Below, in pieces: positions 1-6,250 of a stretch of DNA of 6,623 nt. Numbering within the stretch: the first letter of the stretch is position 1; each line of letters opens with the position of its first letter. The notes below the pieces were generated by a model that did no database searches, was not told the DNA's origin, and saw only the letters and a program-made list of their open reading frames with translations. Made by a program: the position numbers and the translations under genes. Source of the stretch: an uncultured Lachnospiraceae bacterium (GTDB taxonomy: Bacteria; Bacillota; Clostridia; Lachnospirales; Lachnospiraceae); the NCBI GenBank assembly GCA_945492935.1, contig CALYVE010000097.1, positions 1 to 6,623 on the forward strand, read 5' to 3'.

Positions 1-1
1 A

Positions 2-769
2 CAACAACATCCGGATGGTGTAGGGCGATTGATTCGTGTTGATGAATTCACAAGAAAAACATCGAACCAGGAGAAGGAACAGTTTGCGTCGAATGTTCGA
101 ATAAATCGCTTGTTTCCGAAGCATGATTTTCATTATGTTGGAAGAATTCACGAGCAGGTTGAACGTATTTCGGATAAGGAATATTCGACATATAATATTC
201 CTCTTAAAATGATACACAGTGGATATGATGGAAACGAAGAGACAATTCGCAAAAAAGCCGAGCGCAACAGATCCTTGCTTGAGGAAGAGTATCGATTACA
301 CCCGGATGATCCTTATATTTTATATCAATTGGGGCAGACGTATTATATGGAGCACAAATATGAATTAGCGCTGGAGTATTATGACAAAATGCTTTCGATT
401 GATATAGACCCGAGACTTGAATATGTTCAAAATGGCGTGGAGTCATATGGTTATTGTTTGATTGAAACGAAGCAATTTGAGAAAGCGCTTGGATTAGTTG
501 GGGTTTATGATACATTTTCGCACACCTCAGACTTTGTGTTCCTCATGGGGCTCATTTACATGAATAATGGTATGCTCGATGAGGCTGTGAACGAGTTTTT
601 GAAGGCAACGACGAAAAAAAATGAAAAAGTACACGGTACGAGCGGATTTCGTGCATATTACAACATTGGGGTTATTTATGAATGTGTGGGTATGCTGCAG
701 GAAGCGCGTGAATATTACGAGAAAGCAGGTAATTACGAACCTGCAAAAATGCGTTTATCAAAGATTTGA
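2..769 (+). CDS. Family 2 glycosyltransferase with C-terminal TPR repeats, 5'-truncated by the window edge
   Basis: Only the C-terminal 255 residues are visible. The frame is open back to base 2, so the TTG at 29 is not the true start; the gene begins outside the window. Counted from base 2, residues 36-53 carry RLFPKHDFHYVGRIHEQV, the end of the catalytic unit in clostridial GT2 proteins that have an 'RLFP...Y.GRIHEQ' segment followed by a helical tail. Four TPR-like helix pairs follow at about 104-134 (PYILYQLGQTYY), 147-170, 177-207 (FLMGLIYMNNGMLDEAV) and 215-245 (AYYNIGVIYECVGMLQEA). Family knowledge: such proteins transfer sugars in the cytoplasm, often onto surface glycans or proteins, with the TPR part binding a partner. 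The nucleotide-binding and DXD motifs are not in view, so donor and acceptor cannot be inferred. It ends 31 bases before a strong terminator and is therefore the last gene of its operon. Confidence 0.82.
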   Translation, partial: QQHPDGVGRLIRVDEFTRKTSNQEKEQFASNVRINRLFPKHDFHYVGRIHEQVERISDKEYSTYNIPLKMIHSGYDGNEETIRKKAERNRSLLEEEYRLHPDDPYILYQLGQTYYMEHKYELALEYYDKMLSIDIDPRLEYVQNGVESYGYCLIETKQFEKALGLVGVYDTFSHTSDFVFLMGLIYMNNGMLDEAVNEFLKATTKKNEKVHGTSGFRAYYNIGVIYECVGMLQEAREYYEKAGNYEPAKMRLSKI

Positions 770-800
770 TTTGGTGTGTGTCGATGTGCGGAAGGCAAAA

Positions 801-850
801 TAAAAAGACCAATACTTTTAAATTATTATTTAAAAGTATTGGTCTTTTTA
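801..850. terminator. Bidirectional intrinsic terminator between convergent genes
   Basis: A perfect 22-bp inverted repeat (801-822 and 829-850) with a 6-base loop TTATTA. The core GACCAATACTTTTAAA is flanked by an A-run on the left and a T-run on the right, so RNA from either strand forms a hairpin followed by a U-rich tract. It lies 31 bases after the stop of the plus-strand glycosyltransferase and 14 bases after the stop of the minus-strand rpiB, as expected for a terminator shared by convergent operons. The stem is AT-rich but long. Confidence 0.93.
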
Positions 851-864
851 TTGTATGTTACAAA

Positions 865-1296
865 TTAGTTATACATGCTAATTCTTCGTATATGTCTCTC
901 GTCGTTTGAGAAAGGTGTGTCGACAAACTTATCTGTAATCATAAGTGCAAGACCGGGACCTGTTGTACGAGCACCAAGGCAAAGGACGTTTGCGTTGTTA
1001 TGCTCTCTTGTAGCCTGTGCAGAGAAGCAGTCAGCGCAAAGTGCGGCACGTACTCCCGGAACCTTGTTTGCTACCATTGACATACCAATGCCGGTGCCAC
1101 ATACAAGAATGCCAAGCTCTGCCTCGCCTGCTGCAACTGCCTTGGCAACCTTTTTGGCATAAACCGGGTAATCGCAGGATGCAGTGCTGTCACAACCAAC
1201 ATCTGTGATGCTAAAACCACGCTCCTTTAAGTGAGCGATAATCTCGTTCTTTAAATCAAATCCGCCGTGATCACAACCGATAACTATTTTTTTCAT
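865..1296 (-). CDS. rpiB: Ribose-5-phosphate isomerase B (RpiB/LacAB family)
   Basis: A 143-residue cytoplasmic enzyme interconverting ribose 5-phosphate and ribulose 5-phosphate in the non-oxidative pentose phosphate pathway. The length is normal for the family. Motifs: GCDHGG at 7-12 near the N-terminus; SCDYPVYA at 40-47; catalytic Cys66 in LVCGTGIGMS (64-73), which forms the phosphate and proton-transfer site; His99-Asn100 in REHNNANVLCLGAR (97-110); and His135-Ile-Arg-Arg at the C-terminus. The Cys at the catalytic-base position marks RpiB rather than a LacA/LacB isomerase, although allose 6-phosphate isomerase activity cannot be excluded. The ATG is preceded by a perfect AGGAGG (1305-1310 on the opposite strand), 8 bases away, which fixes the start. 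It lies 83 bases downstream of sua5 on the same strand. The same sua5-to-rpiB order occurs in many Firmicutes, where a low-molecular-weight phosphatase gene can sit between them; that gene is absent here. Confidence 0.96.
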   Translation of the reverse strand: MKKIVIGCDHGGFDLKNEIIAHLKERGFSITDVGCDSTASCDYPVYAKKVAKAVAAGEAELGILVCGTGIGMSMVANKVPGVRAALCADCFSAQATREHNNANVLCLGARTTGPGLALMITDKFVDTPFSNDERHIRRISMYN

Positions 1297-1322
1297 GTAA
1301 TTGTCCTCCTAAATTAATAAAT

Positions 1323-1331
1323 ATAATAACA
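1323..1331 (-). promoter_or_regulatory. Possible internal promoter for rpiB (extended -10)
   Basis: In the 83-base sua5-rpiB gap the minus strand reads TGTTATTAT, a TG-n-TATTAT extended -10 (5 of 6 to TATAAT), about 20 bases before the rpiB SD. The only -35-like hexamer, TTATCA, sits at a poor 19-base spacing. The gap is AT-rich, so chance matches are likely. If real, rpiB could be transcribed independently of sua5 as well as by read-through. Confidence 0.25.
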
Positions 1332-1379
1332 TACATTCTAAACGTTTTGATAACTCGTAGAGTAATTGTTATGTATGTT

Positions 1380-2450
1380 TTAGTCGTCTCGAATGACTCG
1401 CTGTCCGGCAGCCTTTAAAAGTCGATTCATAATTGCACCACCAAGTGATGTTTGATGAAATGACTCGCTATAAATATAATCGATATTTCGCGCATCGCAC
1501 TCACGAAGAGCGCTATACAAATGTGCAGCAATTGTCTCGCCTTTGTTTGCCTCTCCGAGAACTAAAATGTCATCACAGATATATTCGCCTGCATGTTCTT
1601 TGCTTGCGAGAACGGCAACACGGGAACCTTTACCGTACGATTGTGCAACAAGTGAATTGATTGTTGCAACTACATCGGATGTCTCGACAACAGAAAGCTC
1701 ACCTTTTGGTGCATAGTGCGTATATTTCATGCCGGGGGCCTTTGGCCGTAAACTTGGATCCGGCTCGATTAACGCCTTGTCGATTGCAACATCGCCTATG
1801 ATATCCTCGAGCATTGCTTTGGTAATGAAACCAGGTCGAAGAATCGTTGGGATATCACCGGTTAAGTCTACAATGGTTGATTCGATTCCGATACCGACTG
1901 CACCGCCATCAAGAATCATCTCGATTCTTCCGTTCATATCTTCATAGACGTGAGACGCAAGCGTAGGAGATGGTCTTCCTGATGTGTTCGCACTTGGTGC
2001 GGCAATAAAAACACCACTTTCGCGAATTAAGGAAAGTGCAGTTGGATGCGAAGGCATACGAATTGCGACTGTATTTAAACCACCGGTTGTACCATCCGGG
2101 ACAATATCCTTCTTAGGAAGGATGATTGTAAGCGGACCCGGCCAAAACGCTTCCATGAGAAGCTTTGCCTTGTCAGGAATTACTGTAGCAAGTTTTGATA
2201 CATCGTCGATATCTGCGATGTGAACAATGAGCGGATTGTCACTTGGTCGGCCCTTGGCAGCATAGATTTTTGCTGCGGCATCTGCATTTAATGCATCTGC
2301 ACCGAGTCCATAAACTGTCTCGGTTGGAAAGGCCACAAGTCCACCCTGTTGTAAAATGGCTGCTGCTACGGTAATATTCGCAGCGTCCTCGCCATTGCAT
2401 AATACCGTGTTTACATATGAAATTGATGGATTTGAAATATCGTTCTTCAT
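1380..2450 (-). CDS. sua5: L-threonylcarbamoyladenylate synthase, full-length Sua5 type
   Basis: Makes threonylcarbamoyl-AMP from threonine, bicarbonate and ATP, the first step of the universal t6A37 modification of ANN-decoding tRNAs; the TsaBDE machinery then transfers the group. At 356 residues it is the two-domain Sua5 form, not the short YrdC/TsaC. The YrdC-like catalytic domain covers about 23-215: FPTETVYGLG (41-50), KGRP (66-69), WPGPLT (103-108), SANTSGRPSPT (153-163), ESTIVD (190-195) and RPG (205-207). The characteristic linker PGMKYTHYAPKG (239-250) leads to the C-terminal Sua5 domain, which ends in NRLLKAA. An in-frame stop lies two codons upstream and no other suitable start exists before the domain, so ATG 2450 is firm. 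Oddly, no Shine-Dalgarno precedes it, while a promoter-like sequence lies right against the start (see the leaderless-promoter entry). It is first in the operon with rpiB. Confidence 0.96.
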   Translation of the reverse strand: MKNDISNPSISYVNTVLCNGEDAANITVAAAILQQGGLVAFPTETVYGLGADALNADAAAKIYAAKGRPSDNPLIVHIADIDDVSKLATVIPDKAKLLMEAFWPGPLTIILPKKDIVPDGTTGGLNTVAIRMPSHPTALSLIRESGVFIAAPSANTSGRPSPTLASHVYEDMNGRIEMILDGGAVGIGIESTIVDLTGDIPTILRPGFITKAMLEDIIGDVAIDKALIEPDPSLRPKAPGMKYTHYAPKGELSVVETSDVVATINSLVAQSYGKGSRVAVLASKEHAGEYICDDILVLGEANKGETIAAHLYSALRECDARNIDYIYSESFHQTSLGGAIMNRLLKAAGQRVIRDD

Positions 2451-2457
2451 ACTTTAT

Positions 2458-2486
2458 ATCATAGCACAAAGCACAAAAATCTACAA
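2458..2486 (-). promoter_or_regulatory. Predicted sua5 promoter, apparently giving a leaderless mRNA
   Basis: On the minus strand TTGTAG (2481-2486) is followed after exactly 17 bases by TATGAT (2458-2463), itself preceded by TGC to make an extended -10. Only seven bases (ATAAAGT) separate the -10 hexamer from the sua5 ATG, so transcription should start at or within a base or so of the A of ATG. The -35 matches consensus only in TTG; the extended -10 carries the prediction. The lack of any SD before sua5 agrees with it. Confidence 0.5.
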
Positions 2487-2529
2487 CTGACCGGGGACAC
2501 ATAAAATGCTATAAAAAAATAGCTAAATA

Positions 2530-2538
2530 TGATATAAT
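2530..2538 (+). promoter_or_regulatory. Extended -10 promoter of the glycan operon
   Basis: TGATATAAT contains a perfect TATAAT hexamer (2533-2538) with an upstream TG at the extended -10 position. No recognisable -35 lies 16-18 bases upstream (the region is an A-run), which is tolerable for extended -10 promoters. Transcription would start near 2545, giving a leader of about 40 bases that includes the AAGGA ribosome binding site of the first gene. Short AGCTA-containing inverted repeats flank it and might be operator sites. Confidence 0.55.
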
Positions 2539-2574
2539 TTTTATGAACTTTAGCTGTTGATTTTATGGTGTGGG

Positions 2575-2579
2575 AAGGA
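2575..2579 (+). promoter_or_regulatory. Ribosome binding site that decides the start of the fusion glycosyltransferase
   Basis: AAGGA lies 7 bases before ATG 2587. It selects this ATG over the in-frame TTG at 2557, which has no SD and lies about a dozen bases from the predicted transcription start. Confidence 0.75.
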
Positions 2580-2586
2580 TGTTTAT

Positions 2587-4413
2587 ATGAACGGAAAAGA
2601 TGCAAGATCAGATGTTGTTAAGATGCTTGAAAATATCAATTTATATACAATTAAAACAGTGCAAATCATGCAGGAAAAGACAGTTACAAAAGAACAGATT
2701 GTTGAGAGAGTCAACAGCATGGGCACGTTACTTAGCAAGCTTCAGACCGTCATAACAAAAGAAGTATACCGTGCATATGATGAGTTTTTTCAAAATGCAA
2801 TAGCGCTTACCGATCATTGTCGAAGCACTGATTTTCTGACATCAAATTATGATACGCTTGTTGCTACATTATCGCTCGTTTCAGAGTGTCTTGTATCGAT
2901 AGTAGAGGTATATGAAAGCCGTGTAAAAACCGATGAGCAAATGATTGCGTATTTAAAACAGGCAAATTTACAGAAAGCGCCGGAACATCTTCGGGTTTTG
3001 CAGATAACACCATCACAATATTTTTGGGTATGGATGCAGACAAGATGTCCGCATCTTAAGTATGAGACAGTAGATGATCAGATTGAAGAAGCAACATATA
3101 AGACGGATGTTTATCACATGCAGATGCTTCCGTCTGAAGCTTTCGATGTCATTTTATGTCAGGGATTACTTGATTATGCAAATCAGGATAAGCAGGTTGT
3201 TGCGGAATTAAAACGAATTCTTAAACAGGATGGACAGATTCTTTTTGCTGCGCCGGCAGACTTAAATATTGAATTTATAGACGAAGAATATGTAGGGGAA
3301 TACTTTTATATTCAGCCGGGTGCAGTTGGCGAGAGTGTAGTTTATATTTTATCGAAGTTGCCGGATATTTCGCTTGATTTTGAAGTCGAGCTTGAAATTG
3401 ACGAGGAGTTACTTGTTAATGGACCTAAGGTATCTGTGCTTTTACCTTGCTATAACCATGGGGAGTTTGTTGCGGAGGCAATTGAGAGTGTGATTAATCA
3501 GACCTACAAGAACATCGAGTTTATTGTTGCGGATGATGGTTCTCCGGACAATTCCGCAGAGGTTATGAAACGCTATGAACAGTATTATGATAAATCACTA
3601 TATTTCGAAGAAAACAAAGGCTCAAGATTTGCGGAAATGCGAGAGTATGCAACGGGAAAATATATTGCCCTCATGCATTCGGATGATGTATGGCATCCGG
3701 ATAAGCTGGCACTTCAGATTACATATTTGGAGAAGCATCCTGAATGTGGTGTTTGTCTTTCTTGGAGTGATTATACCGATGAATTCTTAAATCCGGAGGA
3801 TGATTATTCAATTTTTTATCAGGGAAATCGTACTTCCACAGAGTGGATTCGTTTTTTCTGGGACAAGGGAAATGCTCTTTGCAACCCATCATCGGTTATG
3901 AAACGTGAGTATCGAATGGTTGACTCAAAATATGGTCGTGATTGTTGGCAGCTCCCGGATTTGTTTTGGTGGGTTGATGTTGCACAAAAGACACAAATGC
4001 ATATCATCCCTAAGGCTTTAGTAAAAATGCGCCGATATCAAAAACAGAACAAAGCAAATATGAGTGAGGTTACACAGGAGACGAGCCTGCGCCATATGGT
4101 GGAGGCCGGTACGCACTGGCTGCCATTCCTTCGCGATATGGACAATGATTTTTTCTGCAAAGCATTTGCGGATTTACTGCGAAAAAAGGATGCGTCAACA
4201 GATGAAGAAGTCAAATGTGAAAAATATTTTCTCATGCTTAGCAGTGATAATCCAATGATTCAGGCAAATGCATTTACATATCTGGCAGAGATCTTTAACG
4301 AGGTTTCCGCTTGCCTGAGTGATACATATCACTATTGGAAGAAGGATATTAAAAAAGATACAATAACGTATGGTTTTGGCGCGATTTACAAGAAATTACT
4401 TGGGGATGAATAA
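2587..4413 (+). CDS. Methyltransferase-like / family 2 glycosyltransferase fusion
   Basis: A 608-residue cytoplasmic protein with no signal peptide or membrane segment. Residues 1-125 are helical and of unknown function. Residues about 134-260 resemble a class I SAM methyltransferase in its second half (AFDVILCQGLLDYA at 185-198, LKRILKQDGQILF at 208-220), but the usual glycine-rich SAM loop is replaced by RVLQITPSQYF, so methyl transfer is doubtful. A GT-A family 2 domain begins at 281: VSVLLPCYNHG (282-292), the nucleotide-binding ADDGSPDNS (315-323) and the DXD-like HSDDVWHPDK (364-373). The remaining ~230 residues include a Trp-rich acceptor region (WQLPDLFWWVDVA) and a helical tail. Both GT motifs are intact, so sugar transfer is likely; donor and acceptor are unknown. 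It is the first gene of the operon, one base before the aminotransferase start, which suggests joint action on an amino-dideoxysugar. The start was chosen at ATG 2587 because of AAGGA 7 bases upstream. Confidence 0.85.
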   Translation: MNGKDARSDVVKMLENINLYTIKTVQIMQEKTVTKEQIVERVNSMGTLLSKLQTVITKEVYRAYDEFFQNAIALTDHCRSTDFLTSNYDTLVATLSLVSECLVSIVEVYESRVKTDEQMIAYLKQANLQKAPEHLRVLQITPSQYFWVWMQTRCPHLKYETVDDQIEEATYKTDVYHMQMLPSEAFDVILCQGLLDYANQDKQVVAELKRILKQDGQILFAAPADLNIEFIDEEYVGEYFYIQPGAVGESVVYILSKLPDISLDFEVELEIDEELLVNGPKVSVLLPCYNHGEFVAEAIESVINQTYKNIEFIVADDGSPDNSAEVMKRYEQYYDKSLYFEENKGSRFAEMREYATGKYIALMHSDDVWHPDKLALQITYLEKHPECGVCLSWSDYTDEFLNPEDDYSIFYQGNRTSTEWIRFFWDKGNALCNPSSVMKREYRMVDSKYGRDCWQLPDLFWWVDVAQKTQMHIIPKALVKMRRYQKQNKANMSEVTQETSLRHMVEAGTHWLPFLRDMDNDFFCKAFADLLRKKDASTDEEVKCEKYFLMLSSDNPMIQANAFTYLAEIFNEVSACLSDTYHYWKKDIKKDTITYGFGAIYKKLLGDE

Positions 4414-4414
4414 T

Positions 4415-5530
4415 ATGAAAAAAACGATTAATGTAACAAGGTCATCAATGCCAACCTATGAGGAGTTTGTGGAAGCGATTAAACCTCTGTGGGATACGCA
4501 CTGGCTTACGAATATGGGACAGTATCATAAGATATTGGAGGATTCTTTGCGTGATTATCTGGATGTACCGTGCATTTCGCTTATGGTTAATGGGCATATG
4601 GCTCTTGAGCTTGCAATTCAATCATTTGATTTTCCGGAAGGTGGAGAAATCATCACAACACCTTACACATTCATTTCGACAACACATGCCATTGTTCGTA
4701 ACAAGCTGATGCCCGTTTTTTGTGACGTGAAGCCTGAAAATGGCTGTATTGATGAGTCGAAGATTGAAGAGTTAATCACAGAAAAAACAGTAGCAATTTT
4801 ACCGGTTCATGTATACGGAAATGTTTGCAATATTGAGGAGATTGAACGAATTGCATATAAGTACAATATCAAGGTGATTTATGATGCGGCGCATGCATTT
4901 GGTGTGACATATAAGGGACGTGGGATAGGTTCGTATGGTGATGCATCGATTTTTAGTTTTCATGCAACAAAGGTTTTCAATACAATTGAGGGTGGTGCGA
5001 TTACATTTCATAATCCCGCAATGTATGATAAGCTTCGAAATCTAAAGAATTTTGGTATCAGAGGAGAGGAACTGGTTGTCGAAGTTGGGGCAAATGCAAA
5101 GATGAATGAGCTTTGCGCAATCATGGGTATCTGCAATCTTAAACGTGTGGATGAGGTTGCTGCTTGTCGAAAGAAAATTCATGATTATTATATTTCAAAT
5201 CTCCACAATATCGATGGTATTTCGTTACTTGATTTGACAGAAGAACAGACGCGGAATTATGCCTATTTTCCAATCTTCCTGAAAAATGAGCAGATGCGTA
5301 ATGCGCTTTACGATACACTTCACGCAGATGGTATTAATTCGCGAAAATATTTTCATCCGCTAACTTCGGATCAGGCATGCTTCAAAAATAAATACAAAAA
5401 TATGAAATTGGATGTTGCAAAGGATTTATCGAATCGAGTACTTGTTCTTCCTATGTATGAAGGACTTGCATTTGAGGATGTAGATCGAATATTGGCAATT
5501 GTGAAGGATATCGTTTATAAGTACAAATAG
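4415..5530 (+). CDS. DegT/DnrJ/EryC1/StrS-family PLP-dependent sugar aminotransferase
   Basis: A 371-residue enzyme of the family that aminates nucleotide-linked keto-deoxysugars with glutamate as donor. Visible landmarks: NMGQYHKILE near 33-42, the NGHMALELAI loop at 59-68, PYTFISTTHAI (83-93) with conserved Thr residues, the PLP-ring aspartate in YDAAHAFG (D157), the Schiff-base lysine in SFHATKVFNTIEGG (K186), and NAKMNELCAIMG (227-238). All catalytic features are present. The FHATKVFNT version of the lysine motif recalls VioA-like enzymes making 4-amino-4,6-dideoxyhexoses, but the regiochemistry cannot be settled by eye. No dehydratase or thymidylyltransferase is in the window, so the keto-sugar must come from elsewhere. 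ATG 4415, with GGGGA about 8-9 bases upstream, is preferred over ATG 4406, whose SD would be too close. The start follows the upstream stop by one base, indicating translational coupling. Confidence 0.93.
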   Translation: MKKTINVTRSSMPTYEEFVEAIKPLWDTHWLTNMGQYHKILEDSLRDYLDVPCISLMVNGHMALELAIQSFDFPEGGEIITTPYTFISTTHAIVRNKLMPVFCDVKPENGCIDESKIEELITEKTVAILPVHVYGNVCNIEEIERIAYKYNIKVIYDAAHAFGVTYKGRGIGSYGDASIFSFHATKVFNTIEGGAITFHNPAMYDKLRNLKNFGIRGEELVVEVGANAKMNELCAIMGICNLKRVDEVAACRKKIHDYYISNLHNIDGISLLDLTEEQTRNYAYFPIFLKNEQMRNALYDTLHADGINSRKYFHPLTSDQACFKNKYKNMKLDVAKDLSNRVLVLPMYEGLAFEDVDRILAIVKDIVYKYK

Positions 5531-5539
5531 GAGTGGCCT

Positions 5540-6250
5540 ATGAAAATCGCAATTATGCAGCCGTATCTTTTTCCGTATATTGGTTATTTTTCGTTGATTT
5601 ATAACACGGACCGTTTTGTGTTTTTTGATACACCGCAATATATTCGAAAAGGTTGGATTAACAGAAATCGAATAATCAGTAGCAGCGGCGAGCCGATTTA
5701 TTTTACTGTTCCAACGCAGAAGGCGGCGCGTGAGACTGCGATTAATCAAATATTGATTAATAATGAAGAGCAATGGCAGGAAAAGTTATATGGGCAGTTG
5801 TCTGTCTACAAAAACAAAGCACCGTATTATGCGAAGGTTCTTGAGCTTGTACACGAGGTTGTGGATGGCGAAAAAAATATGATTTCAAAGCTTGCGATTG
5901 ACAGCGTTATGAAAACATGTAACTACCTCGGGATAGACAAGCCGTTTGATGTTTTTTCAAAGATGAATTTGCCTGGAGTTATTGCGAATGCGCCGGATGA
6001 ATGGGCGCTTTCTATATCAAAGGCGCTTGGCTGTGATACGTATGTAAATCCTCCGGGTGGCATGAGCTTTTTTGACCGTGACAAATACAAGACGGCAGGT
6101 ATTAAGTTGCAGTTTTTACAGCAGGAGTTGATTCCTTATGTGCAGAAACTCGGTCGATTTGTGGAAGGTCTTTCGATTATCGATTTGATGATGTTTTGCA
6201 AGGAAGATGAGATAAGGGGGATGATGGAGCATTATGAGTTATCAGAATAA
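5540..6250 (+). CDS. WbqC-family protein of surface-polysaccharide clusters
   Basis: A 236-residue soluble protein, normal length for the family. The family signature is plain: MKIAIMQPYLFPYIGYF at the N-terminus, then FFDTPQYIRKGWINRNRI (28-45), IYFTVPTQK (53-61), and near the C-terminus ALGCDTYVNPPGGMSFF (162-178) and LSIIDLMMF. Biochemistry of the family is poorly known; it recurs in O-antigen and other glycan loci, usually next to amino-sugar genes, and has been suggested to transfer glycine or a similar group to an amino sugar. Position right behind the aminotransferase fits that idea (inference). AGGAG (5529-5533) lies 6 bases before the ATG and overlaps the aminotransferase stop; only 9 bases separate the genes. 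Its last 17 bases overlap the start of the broken radical SAM gene. Confidence 0.92.
   Translation: MKIAIMQPYLFPYIGYFSLIYNTDRFVFFDTPQYIRKGWINRNRIISSSGEPIYFTVPTQKAARETAINQILINNEEQWQEKLYGQLSVYKNKAPYYAKVLELVHEVVDGEKNMISKLAIDSVMKTCNYLGIDKPFDVFSKMNLPGVIANAPDEWALSISKALGCDTYVNPPGGMSFFDRDKYKTAGIKLQFLQQELIPYVQKLGRFVEGLSIIDLMMFCKEDEIRGMMEHYELSE

Noticed and set aside
29..769. TTG at 29 as the start of the first gene
   Set aside because: The frame is open to base 2 with no SD before the TTG, and the protein there is already deep in a glycosyltransferase; the gene is simply cut by the window edge.
875..1162. 95-codon plus-strand open frame inside rpiB
   Set aside because: Entirely antisense to rpiB, whose motifs are all intact; composition is that of a reverse-frame shadow.
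1328..1379. 9-bp inverted repeat AACATACAT ... ATGTATGTT in the sua5-rpiB gap, with a small ACTC-GTA-GAGT hairpin inside
   Set aside because: The 34-base loop is long, the stem AT-rich and no T-run follows, so it is not a convincing terminator or attenuator; left as a weak RNA structure at most.
2557..2586. TTG at 2557 as the start of the fusion glycosyltransferase
   Set aside because: No SD at this TTG, the ten extra residues do not look like a real N-terminus, and ATG 2587 has AAGGA at good spacing.
4370..4414. Upstream start for the aminotransferase overlapping the glycosyltransferase
   Set aside because: The extra 15 residues lie in another frame of the glycosyltransferase and have no SD; family members begin close to ATG 4415.
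5426..5773. 115-codon minus-strand open frame across the aminotransferase-WbqC junction
   Set aside because: It is antisense to two well-recognised genes, has no SD and no recognisable protein features.
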